Assembly: GCA_031290955.1 (NCBI GenBank)
Contig: JAISLJ010000168.1
Location: 1 to 6,900 of the forward strand
Reading direction: 5' to 3'
Origin: Zoogloeaceae bacterium
GTDB taxonomy: Bacteria > Pseudomonadota > Gammaproteobacteria > Burkholderiales > Rhodocyclaceae
Length of the DNA stretch: 6,900 bases
Position 1 is the first letter of the stretch. The number at the start of each line of letters is the position of its first letter. A model generated the notes under the pieces. The model saw only the letters and a list, made by a program, of their open reading frames with translations. It made no database searches and was not told the DNA's origin. Position numbers and translations under genes: made by a program. This document shows positions 1 to 6,159 of this stretch, in pieces.

Positions 1-3
1 GGG

Positions 4-152
4 TGCCCCGCAGGGGCAGGAGAGGGAGCCGTTCCTTGCGGAGCGCAGCGACGCTCACTTTCCCCAACCTTCCTGCAACGCAGACGCCCAAGGAAAAGTA
101 TGCGGCGCTTCGCGCCGGAGTGTGCGCTCCCTCTCTCGCCCCTGCCGGGGCA
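4..152. repeat. Imperfect long inverted repeat, intergenic
   Basis: The segment at 4-29 reappears as its reverse complement at 126-152, with 24 of 27 aligned positions identical (one gap, two mismatches) and about 96 bases between the arms. Each arm is itself a small hairpin: TGCCCC-GCA-GGGGCA at 4-18 and GCCCC-TGCC-GGGGC at 138-151. The space between the arms is GC-rich and shows no convincing gene. The layout resembles the paired palindromic units (REP/BIME-like, or a small non-autonomous element) that lie between genes in many proteobacteria. I see no target-site duplication, and the left end may extend beyond the window. The assignment to a repeat family is inference. Confidence 0.55.
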
Positions 153-177
153 CTCTCCCCCGCCGAGCGGGGGAGAG
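153..177. repeat. Perfect 11-bp GC-rich hairpin, intergenic palindromic unit
   Basis: CTCTCCCCCGC (153-163) and GCGGGGGAGAG (167-177) are exact reverse complements separated by the 3-base loop CGA. It abuts the right arm of the larger inverted repeat, so 1-177 is almost wholly palindromic. It lies about 200 bases beyond the end of the export operon. No T-run follows on the minus strand, so it is not a classic intrinsic terminator for that operon. A REP-like unit is the most likely reading. Confidence 0.6.
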
Positions 178-190
178 AAAGGCAAACGTT

Positions 191-232
191 CGCCTCATTC
201 TTGCAGGTACGCGCCTCATCCTCGCAAATGCG
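191..232. repeat. Diverged 21-bp tandem duplication
   Basis: Two consecutive 21-base units (191-211 and 212-232) share 16 of 21 positions. Both begin CGCCTCAT and both carry a TGCA/CGCA-like core. A third CGCCT begins at 231. It lies in the gene-free stretch and is probably part of the repeat mosaic. No function can be read from it. Confidence 0.4.
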
Positions 233-234
233 CC

Positions 235-271
235 TGGATTACCACGAGCCTTCGGCCCTCGCAATGACGGA
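235..271. repeat. Dispersed intergenic repeat-like segment
   Basis: The segment starts TGGATTACCACG and ends CTCGCAATGACGG, with a CTTCGG turn in the middle. The parts CGAGCC and GGCCCTCG pair imperfectly around TTC. From memory, segments of this form (GATTNCCACG ... CTTCG ... CGCAATGACG) recur in the intergenic DNA of many bacterial genomes and are often mis-annotated as short hypothetical proteins. I cannot count copies from one window. The call rests on resemblance only. Confidence 0.4.
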
Positions 272-331
272 GGATTGGGGGATAGGGATGCTTCTGTGGG
301 CGCTTGTTTCGTTGTCGCGGAGTCCAGGCAC

Positions 332-355
332 CGTTTCACAAGATGATGTGAAACG
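332..355 (-). terminator. Stem-loop just after the export operon, possible terminator
   Basis: CGTTTCACA (332-340) and TGTGAAACG (347-355) form a perfect 9-bp inverted repeat with a 6-base loop. It starts 26 bases beyond the stop codon of the last operon gene, where a transcription end would be expected. On the minus strand no T-run follows the stem, so it is not a canonical Rho-independent terminator. It may instead be an RNA 3'-end-stabilising stem, or a protein-binding palindrome unrelated to termination. Confidence 0.4.
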
Positions 356-381
356 CTTATTTGCGGAAGGGAGTCGTTCAT

Positions 382-2532
382 TTATACACCGAAGCGTGCC
401 AGGAAGAGTTGGCGCAGGCGGCGCAATCCCTGCCAGGCCAGCGGCTCCCAGCCGTGGTCGAAGCGCGCGTATACCCGCTCGCCGAAGGCAGCGGGCGGCA
501 GATCCGGCGGCAGGGCAAGATCGATCAGGAAGACCCGCTCCGTCGTCCTGACGCCTTTCGGATCGTCGGGCCGCGTGGGGATCACGCCGCCGCCCGGAAG
601 ACCCAAAGCTGGACTTGGCAGCTCATCGACCGCCCCGGCTGGCGCGCGCGCCAGGGAGGCGGGACGGCTCACGTGAATCTGGTCGGCAAGGCGCAACTGC
701 ACGCCCCGGAAACGCGCCCGCACGAGATCAATGTCGTCCTGGGGAACAATCATGCGCGCAACCAGCGCTTCACGGGTCAGCACATAGCCGAGCGCCTCCC
801 CTTTCCGGTAGTAACGCCCCGGCATGTCCTGCGCCTCCCCGGCCACCAGGACGCCCTGCGTCCCTGCCTTCCCCTGCAAGCGGGCGGCCCGCGCCTCCAG
901 TTCCGCCAGGATGGTTTGCGCCTCGCGCAACTGGCGGCCCGATACCTGCGCCTTGACCGGATCGGCGAATTGTTCCGCCAGGAATCTTGCCCGCGCTTCC
1001 TCCACCCGGGCGCGGGCAACCTCGACCTCAGCGGCAAGAAACGGGTCTTCCAATTCAAACAGGATTTCATCCGGCGCAACCCACGTGCCCGGCGCAACCC
1101 GCCAGCGCACAAAAAAACCATTGCCGCCCGCGTGCAGAATCGCTTGCTCGGGAAGCCATACCACACCTTCCGCCTGGGTGCGCAAGGGGAGCGGCAGGGC
1201 GAAGGCCAGGAATGCCACGCCCGCCGTCAGCAAGAGCGTAATCCGGATCGCCCGCACCCGACGCCGTTGCAGGAGGGGGCTGCGCGTCACATGCCGCCAG
1301 GCTTTCCAGAGCGGCGCGCCAATCAGCGTGACCGTGCCCCACACGGCAAGCAGAACGCCAAAGATGAAGAATTCCCCCGCCACAAAAAGAATGATCGAAA
1401 CAAGGACAAACATGCGGTAGCACCACGCCAGGGGCGTGTATGCAACAAGCCAGCGTTTTTCGGCGGCCTGTTCCCGGGGCGGATCGGCATCCTCCGCGCC
1501 AAACACGAAACGATCCCATAGATACGTCAGGTATTTTTGCCCGCGCTGGGCAAGATTGGGAATTGCAATCAGGTCGCAGAGAATGTAGTAGCCATCGTAG
1601 CGCAGGAGCGGGTTGCCGTTGACGACCAGCGTGGAGACTCCGGCAAGAAACAGGATGTTGTACGCCACCGCCCGCGTCATGCCCGGTTCGACCAGGAGCC
1701 AGGTGTAGAGCGCCAGGGCCGCGATGAAGAGTTCCGTCATCATGCCGGCCGCCGCGACGATCATGCGTCGCCACCGGGAGGAAAAGGACGAGGCGGCGGA
1801 GGCATTCACATAGGGAATCGGCATGAAGACGAGGAACATCAGCCCCATCTCATGCACGGCCCCGCCCCAGACGCGCACGGCGAATCCGTGCCCCAGTTCG
1901 TGCAGGAGCTTGAGCACGGGATAGACGCAGAGCAGAACCAGGAGATTGTCCGGCGCGAGCACCCGGTCCGAAAGACTGTGTGTGAGTTCCTTCCCGTGCT
2001 GGATGGCAAGCACGATGGCGGGCGCGACCACCGCAAACCAGACAAGGAATCCCGCGCGCCCAAAACACCAGGCGAGGTAGGGCGACCACTGCTGGAGGAA
2101 GGCGTCCGGATCCACGAGGGGAAGTTTGACGCTCATCGGGTTGAGGAAGGATTGCTTCCAGGTGTTCCGGCGTTTTTGCCGGTGGCGCTCGAACAATGCC
2201 GCCGAATCCGGCGTAGCATCCATCTGGAGCAAATCCGCCGCGTGCAGTTGCAGGAGGAGTTCCACCACTTCCTCCTGTGTGCAGGCATCCCCGGTTCCGC
2301 CCGCGTTCGCTTCTTCCCAGAGGCGCTGGACGGTGGCGTGTCCGTCCATCCGGCACACGAACGCATATGCGGCGGGCGACAGGCGATAGTGTCGTCCGCC
2401 GCCCTGCTCCTGCGCCACATGCCAGACCCGTCCGCGATACACATGGCGGGAGAAGCGCGCCTGCGGCACCAGGCGTGGCCGCAGCGCCGCCACGCTGTGC
2501 CAGGAGGAACTGAAAAGGCGGCGGCTTCCCAT
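382..2532 (-). CDS. M50-family zinc metalloprotease fused to a HlyD-like adaptor region
   Basis: This 716-residue multi-pass membrane protein is probably part of an export machine in the inner membrane. Residues about 30-110 resemble a PqqD-like substrate- or peptide-binding fold. A run of membrane segments covers about 160-450. It contains the zinc site HELGH at 211-215 (H211 and H215 as ligands, E212 as catalytic base) and NPLLRYDGYY at 307-316, whose D313 is the expected third ligand of M50 proteases. All key residues are intact, so it should be active. After the last membrane segment (about 430-450) come a lipoyl-like half (455-500), a short helical hairpin (500-555), a second lipoyl-like half (556-585) and a beta-rich C-terminus ending in ERVYARFDHGWEPLAW, all typical of HlyD-type adaptors. 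The length suggests a complete protein. It begins 9 bases after the upstream stop, in the same frame and without a visible ribosome-binding site, so translation is probably coupled. The natural substrate is unknown. Confidence 0.9.
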   Translation of the reverse strand: MGSRRLFSSSWHSVAALRPRLVPQARFSRHVYRGRVWHVAQEQGGGRHYRLSPAAYAFVCRMDGHATVQRLWEEANAGGTGDACTQEEVVELLLQLHAADLLQMDATPDSAALFERHRQKRRNTWKQSFLNPMSVKLPLVDPDAFLQQWSPYLAWCFGRAGFLVWFAVVAPAIVLAIQHGKELTHSLSDRVLAPDNLLVLLCVYPVLKLLHELGHGFAVRVWGGAVHEMGLMFLVFMPIPYVNASAASSFSSRWRRMIVAAAGMMTELFIAALALYTWLLVEPGMTRAVAYNILFLAGVSTLVVNGNPLLRYDGYYILCDLIAIPNLAQRGQKYLTYLWDRFVFGAEDADPPREQAAEKRWLVAYTPLAWCYRMFVLVSIILFVAGEFFIFGVLLAVWGTVTLIGAPLWKAWRHVTRSPLLQRRRVRAIRITLLLTAGVAFLAFALPLPLRTQAEGVVWLPEQAILHAGGNGFFVRWRVAPGTWVAPDEILFELEDPFLAAEVEVARARVEEARARFLAEQFADPVKAQVSGRQLREAQTILAELEARAARLQGKAGTQGVLVAGEAQDMPGRYYRKGEALGYVLTREALVARMIVPQDDIDLVRARFRGVQLRLADQIHVSRPASLARAPAGAVDELPSPALGLPGGGVIPTRPDDPKGVRTTERVFLIDLALPPDLPPAAFGERVYARFDHGWEPLAWQGLRRLRQLFLARFGV

Positions 2533-2541
2533 GAACAGGAA

Positions 2542-4416
2542 TCAGGGCATCCAGGCCCAGAGGCGCAGGGTAAGCCAGTCCGTAAAACTGTGCGTGAGCG
2601 CCCACCACAGGGAATGGCGACCCACCTCGATCTTGCCCACACCTTCCATGCCGGGCCGCAAGCGCGGGGAAGTCCCGGACAGGAGCGCCTCGACCCGGAA
2701 GAAGTTCCTGCCCTCCTCTGCCGTGGCAACCGGCGTAACCTTCGCCACCGTGAATTCCATCGCCTCGCCCGCAATGCCCGTCATCACGATGCGCCCGGAT
2801 TGACCAATGCGCACGTGACGAATCTCGCGCTCATCGACCTGGAGAATGACGCGGTAGCGATGCAGGGGCGCAATCTCGAACAGGGTTTGCCCGGCTTCGA
2901 CCGGCGCCCCGACCTGTTGGCTCAGGTCGCCGGAAACCACCACGCCATCGAAGGGCGCTTTCAGACGCGCCCGCGTGATCTTGCCGCGCGCCAGCGCCAG
3001 TTGCGCCGCGGCTTGTCGCAATTGCGCCCCCAGCACCTGCATGGCGACGAGATCGTGCTGGGCCATTGCTTCGCGCAGGCGGTTCTCGTACTGGTCGTGT
3101 TCGCTCGACCACCTGGCTTCCTCGACGCGCAATTCCCGGTCGTCGAGTTGCGCCAGCAATTGACCCGCCTTGACCGTATCCCCGGCGCGCACATGGGCTG
3201 CGCCGATAAAACCGTCGAAGGGCGCTGCCGCTACGCGCTGGATTTCGCCCTCAATCACGGTCCTGGCCGAAACCCGGTAATCCACCGGCGTCAGCGCCAG
3301 GATGGCCGCCAGACCCAGCGCGCCGGCGCTTGCCACCTTCCAGACAAGGAATCCCGGCCCGAACAGCTTCCGGGAGAGAATCCCCACATCGCGGCGCAGG
3401 CGGCGCAACACGCCCTCCTCCGCCATCCGGCGCTGCTCGATGATCGCTGCCGCCAGGGCGCCGAACGCATCCAGCCAATCCAGATCGTCCGCCCCGAACC
3501 CGCCATCTTCCCGTTCCAGCGTCACCACGCCGACGCAGCGCGCGCCAACAACAAGGGGAAACGACAGCACCGCCCCGGAACCGGAAACGATCCGCAGAGC
3601 CTCATGCTTCGGCGCTTGCCCGCCCGCGCCTTCCGGCACGGGGGACTGTACGGCGGTGTGCGTATCGCAGGCTTCCTCCATCGCTTCCTCATAGGCATTG
3701 ACGAGCGGCGAATGTTTCTCGAACGTTGCCGCCTCCGAAAGCGCGACCAGCCGCACCCGCATCTCCCGCGCCATGCCGATGGCCACCCGCGCGCACCCGA
3801 AATGCTGGCGGAGCCGATGCACCACCTCGAAGAGCGCCTGCCGCACTGTGGCATGGCGCAGCAGGGCCGCCGTGATTTCCAGCACCGCCTGGAGCCGTTC
3901 CCGCGTCCGGATGGCTTCGCCCCGCTCGCGCTCTCCCAGAAGATTTACGAGCCATGCGCCACCCCAGTGGAGTTCGCGCAGGATTGCCGTCCGCATCGCC
4001 GGACCTGTCTCGCCGTGATCGCTCTCGCTCCCGCTGGTTTCGAGCGCAACAACGCCCGCGATCCGTTCCCCGACAAAAAACGGCCAGGCAATGTGCGTGG
4101 CCGCGCACGGCACGGATATGTCCAGCGCGACATCGCGCCGCTCCCGCAATGCCTGTTCGATGACCGCTCCCAGCCGCGCCATGTCCCGCGCCGTTTCCGA
4201 AGCGCCTTCCGGCCAGATGGCCAGGGGCGCATAGCTGTGTTCAGAAGGACGCTCAACCAGAACGGCGGCTGTCCGGACATCCGGCAGGGCCTTGCAGAGA
4301 AGGGCAAGCCATGCCCGGCAACGCGCCTCGATGCTGTCGGCGTGAATGAAACCTTCCCAATCGGACGATGCGCTCCCCAGGGTCAAGTCGGCAAGCATCC
4401 CGCTGACCGCTTTCAT
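2542..4416 (-). CDS. GAF-domain membrane fusion protein (HlyD-family periplasmic adaptor)
   Basis: This 624-residue protein would link an inner-membrane exporter to the TolC-type channel encoded just upstream. The N-terminal 350 residues look cytoplasmic and contain two GAF-like domains (about 30-160 and 175-330), joined by a charged helix (161-180). One membrane helix follows (about 357-376). The periplasmic part has a first lipoyl half (390-425, with PFDGFI and the HVRAGDTVKAGQLLAQLDD turn), a helical hairpin (426-485), a second lipoyl half (486-515, KAPFDGVV), and a beta-barrel/membrane-proximal region (518-598). The last 25 residues are Trp-rich. Ordinary HlyD or RND adaptors have only a short N-terminal tail, so the GAF head is unusual and suggests that a cytosolic ligand or partner controls export. 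The ATG overlaps the stop of the channel gene (ATGA, 4413-4416), which fixes the start and implies coupling. The GAF ligand cannot be read from sequence. Confidence 0.88.
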   Translation of the reverse strand: MKAVSGMLADLTLGSASSDWEGFIHADSIEARCRAWLALLCKALPDVRTAAVLVERPSEHSYAPLAIWPEGASETARDMARLGAVIEQALRERRDVALDISVPCAATHIAWPFFVGERIAGVVALETSGSESDHGETGPAMRTAILRELHWGGAWLVNLLGERERGEAIRTRERLQAVLEITAALLRHATVRQALFEVVHRLRQHFGCARVAIGMAREMRVRLVALSEAATFEKHSPLVNAYEEAMEEACDTHTAVQSPVPEGAGGQAPKHEALRIVSGSGAVLSFPLVVGARCVGVVTLEREDGGFGADDLDWLDAFGALAAAIIEQRRMAEEGVLRRLRRDVGILSRKLFGPGFLVWKVASAGALGLAAILALTPVDYRVSARTVIEGEIQRVAAAPFDGFIGAAHVRAGDTVKAGQLLAQLDDRELRVEEARWSSEHDQYENRLREAMAQHDLVAMQVLGAQLRQAAAQLALARGKITRARLKAPFDGVVVSGDLSQQVGAPVEAGQTLFEIAPLHRYRVILQVDEREIRHVRIGQSGRIVMTGIAGEAMEFTVAKVTPVATAEEGRNFFRVEALLSGTSPRLRPGMEGVGKIEVGRHSLWWALTHSFTDWLTLRLWAWMP

Positions 4417-5798
4417 CTTGCCGTGTTCTCTTCCGAAACGGTTTGGGACGCGGGCGCCAGAAGCATGTCGAGCGCGGCGACATCGCCTGCCGTCAGGACG
4501 CCAATGGCGGCCTTGAGCCGGATGTGCGAGACCAGTTGATCGTAACGCGCCTTCCGGTACTCCCGCTCGCCCGCCCGCAACTGTTGTTCGGCTTGCAGGG
4601 TTTCAAGCCGGGTATTGAGGCCCAGATTCTCGCCCTTGCGCGCCTGTGCCAGCGCGGCGCGCGCCGACAGGATCATCTGGTCGCCCGCCCGGGCGCGGGC
4701 CGCGCCGCCCTGCCAGAGAAACCACGCTTGCCTGGCCGCCAGTTCCGCCGCGCGGCGCGCCGTCTCCATCTCCAGACGCGCCTTCTCCCGTTGCGCCACG
4801 GCCTCCGCAACCTTGGCCGATTGTGTGCCGCCTGAATAGAGCGGCACCGTCAATTGCAGGCCCACGCTCCCCTGCTTGATGTCGTACCCGTATTGTCCGG
4901 GAAAGCCGCCAACCTCCTGGCTGTTCTTGCTGTAGCTCGCCACCAGATCCAGGGTCGGGGAATGATGGGCGCGCTGTTTCCCCACCTCGGCAGCCGCCGC
5001 CTCATAGGCGTGGCGGGCAGCGAGCAGGGCCGGATTGCCGCTCTCCACCTTGTCCAGCCAATCCTCCAGACGCGCTTCGGCAAGGTTCGCCCATTCGGCC
5101 TCTGTGCGCAGTTCGGGCATCTCGAATGCCTCCAGTCTCCCGGTAATCTGTTCCAGGGCGGCGCGCCGGTACTGGAGTTCCGCCTCCGCCATGCGGACAT
5201 CCGCATGCGCCTGTTCGCGCTGCGAACGGGCTTCCTCCAGTTGCGGCAGGCTGTTCTCCCCCAGCGCCTCACCGCGTTCCACCGTCTCCAGTTCCCGCTG
5301 CCGCGCAGAGAGTTGCTGTTCCGAAAACACCAGGGCATCCCGCGCCGCCAGAAGATCAAACCAGGCGCCCGCCAGCCGGGCGAACAATTCCTGTCCCGCC
5401 CCGGAAAGCTGCTGCCGCGCCTGCTCGACCACGCTCTTCGCCTGCCGCCAGCCCACCACATTGGCGTAGCGCCAGAGCGGTTGCGTCAGGCTGATCTGCG
5501 CCGAATTGCTGTTGTAGCGATCCCGTTCCTCGGGAATGCTCGCGGAACGGGTGTGGTAGTTCCGGTTGTTGGCGTTCACATTCCCCGTCATGCTCACCTG
5601 CGGCAGCAGCGCCCCGAACGCCTGATCCTCCCGGGCCTCGGCCACCGCAACATCCGCCTGCGCCGCAAGATACGCCGGCTCGCTTTGCCGGGCGCGCGCC
5701 AGCAATGCGGCAAGCGTCATCGGCTCCCCCCGCACCACCGGACAAAACACCGCACAACAGCACAGGCACAGCACCCGCAAACACCATCTGGAACGCAT
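4413..5798 (-). CDS. TolC-family outer-membrane channel protein
   Basis: This 461-residue precursor is predicted to form the outer-membrane/periplasmic exit tunnel of a type I-like export system. A signal peptide (about 1-24, Arg-rich start, hydrophobic core, likely cut after VRG) leads into two tandem OEP-type halves. Each half has long Ala/Glu/Gln/Arg-rich helices and a paired strand region: ISLTQPLWRYANVVGW (102-117) in the first and VGLQLTVPLYSGGTQSAKV (312-330) in the second. This is the standard TolC duplication. The reading frame extends upstream to an ATG at 5984, but that start would run through the antitoxin gene. The ATG at 5798 has GGAGG 8 bases upstream and opens directly into the signal peptide, so I chose it. 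It is the first gene of the three-gene export operon. The signal peptide carries six cysteines, which is odd, but no proper lipobox is visible. Confidence 0.92.
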   Translation of the reverse strand: MRSRWCLRVLCLCCCAVFCPVVRGEPMTLAALLARARQSEPAYLAAQADVAVAEAREDQAFGALLPQVSMTGNVNANNRNYHTRSASIPEERDRYNSNSAQISLTQPLWRYANVVGWRQAKSVVEQARQQLSGAGQELFARLAGAWFDLLAARDALVFSEQQLSARQRELETVERGEALGENSLPQLEEARSQREQAHADVRMAEAELQYRRAALEQITGRLEAFEMPELRTEAEWANLAEARLEDWLDKVESGNPALLAARHAYEAAAAEVGKQRAHHSPTLDLVASYSKNSQEVGGFPGQYGYDIKQGSVGLQLTVPLYSGGTQSAKVAEAVAQREKARLEMETARRAAELAARQAWFLWQGGAARARAGDQMILSARAALAQARKGENLGLNTRLETLQAEQQLRAGEREYRKARYDQLVSHIRLKAAIGVLTAGDVAALDMLLAPASQTVSEENTAR

Positions 5799-5806
5799 CA
5801 AACCAC

Positions 5807-5811
5807 CCTCC
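5807..5811 (-). promoter_or_regulatory. Ribosome-binding site deciding the TolC-family start
   Basis: GGAGG on the minus strand, within a longer purine run, lies 8 bases before the ATG at 5798. It is the strongest such site in the window. It supports this start over the upstream in-frame ATG at 5984. Confidence 0.7.
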
Positions 5812-5828
5812 CCTTCCAATCCGCACGG

Positions 5829-5856
5829 ATTATGCAATGAAAACAGCAAAATACAA
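5829..5856 (-). promoter_or_regulatory. Candidate sigma70-type promoter for the export operon
   Basis: On the minus strand, CATAAT (5834-5829, five of six matches to the -10 consensus) is preceded by a 16-base spacer and the weak -35 match TTGTAT (5856-5851). Transcription would start near 5822 and leave a leader of about 24 bases before the TolC ATG, enough to hold its ribosome-binding site. The block is AT-rich compared with everything around it. The -35 element touches the terminator-like stem of the preceding genes. Confidence 0.4.
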
Positions 5857-5870
5857 AACCTTCCGGTTTT
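5855..5870 (-). terminator. Likely Rho-independent terminator of the toxin-antitoxin operon
   Basis: On the minus strand AAAACC-GGAA-GGTTTT forms a 6-bp stem with a 4-base loop, 10 bases after the antitoxin stop. It is followed by the T-rich stretch GTATTTTGCTGTTTT. The stem is short and AT-rich, so termination may be partial, with some readthrough into the export operon. Confidence 0.45.
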
Positions 5871-5880
5871 TGCCTGGGGA

Positions 5881-6159
5881 TCACGCAGCCTCAAGCTCAA
5901 TGCGCACACGCCGCCCCAGCATCGCGGCCATATTGACCAGCGCGTCGAGCGAAAAATCGGTGATGCGCCCGTGCAGAAGATCATTCACACGCGGTTGCGA
6001 GACGCCGAGGCGCTGCGCCGCTTCGACCTGTTTCCACCCGTTCTCCCGGATGATGGCAATGATCTTGTGCATCAGGTTGGCGCGGACGGTCAGGTTCGCG
6101 GCCTCTTCCGGCGTGTCGGCAATGGCATCCCAGACGTTCTCGAAAACTTCGTTGCTCAT
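5881..6159 (-). CDS. XRE-family antitoxin of a Gp49/HigB-type toxin-antitoxin pair
   Basis: This 92-residue DNA-binding protein would neutralise the toxin encoded just upstream and repress their shared promoter. The helix-turn-helix spans about 41-62: WKQVEAAQRLGVSQPRVNDL, the Gln- and Ser-rich recognition pattern of Cro/CI-like (XRE, HTH_37-type) antitoxins. The tail ends in VRIEL, as often seen in this family. The start ATG overlaps the toxin stop (ATGA, 6156-6159). GAGGG lies 7 bases upstream, inside the toxin's last codons, so the start is well supported. The toxin-first order is typical of the HigBA arrangement. Its likely target is the 7+7 inverted repeat at 6493-6508. Confidence 0.88.
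   Translation of the reverse strand: MSNEVFENVWDAIADTPEEAANLTVRANLMHKIIAIIRENGWKQVEAAQRLGVSQPRVNDLLHGRITDFSLDALVNMAAMLGRRVRIELEAA

Larger units (their letters stand above)
1..381. other. Gene-free, repeat-rich region downstream of the export operon
   Basis: No convincing gene is present on either strand. A 108-codon minus-strand frame (55-381) translates the repeats themselves and gives Arg/Pro-rich text such as SLRGPKARGNPGAFARMRR, without domains. The content is a chain of palindromes, the inverted repeat pair, the tandem duplication, the dispersed-repeat-like segment and the post-operon stem-loop, all listed separately. This looks like a repeat-colonised intergenic boundary. Confidence 0.6.

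Noticed and set aside
264..292. G-rich run considered as a G-quadruplex
   Set aside because: Only two runs of three or more G are present, fewer than the four needed for a stable intramolecular quadruplex.
1..330. Repeats considered as a CRISPR array
   Set aside because: There are no regularly spaced identical direct repeats with unique spacers. The repeats are inverted or diverged and adjoining, and no cas gene is seen.
55..381. 108-codon minus-strand frame after the operon
   Set aside because: It is a translation of palindromic and dispersed repeats. The Arg/Pro-rich text shows no domain and no ribosome-binding site is evident.
361..1521. 386-codon plus-strand frame
   Set aside because: It is another in-register mirror of the M50 gene, with low-complexity His/Arg/Gln-rich content and no recognisable domain.
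1537..4539. 1000-codon plus-strand open frame opposite the protease and adaptor genes
   Set aside because: Its codons are in exact register with the minus-strand genes, where stops would require the rare codons TTA, CTA or TCA on the real strand. GC-rich genes routinely create such long mirror frames. The translation is Arg/His/Gln-rich with no domain, while the minus-strand proteins have clear motifs.
4854..5840. 328-codon plus-strand frame
   Set aside because: It is an in-register mirror of the TolC-family gene, which has a signal peptide, duplicated OEP halves and a ribosome-binding site on the other strand.
5799..5984. 62-residue N-terminal extension of the TolC-family protein from an ATG at 5984
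   Set aside because: It would overlap the antitoxin gene in another frame, run through the terminator/promoter region and bury the signal peptide. The ATG at 5798 has a strong ribosome-binding site.
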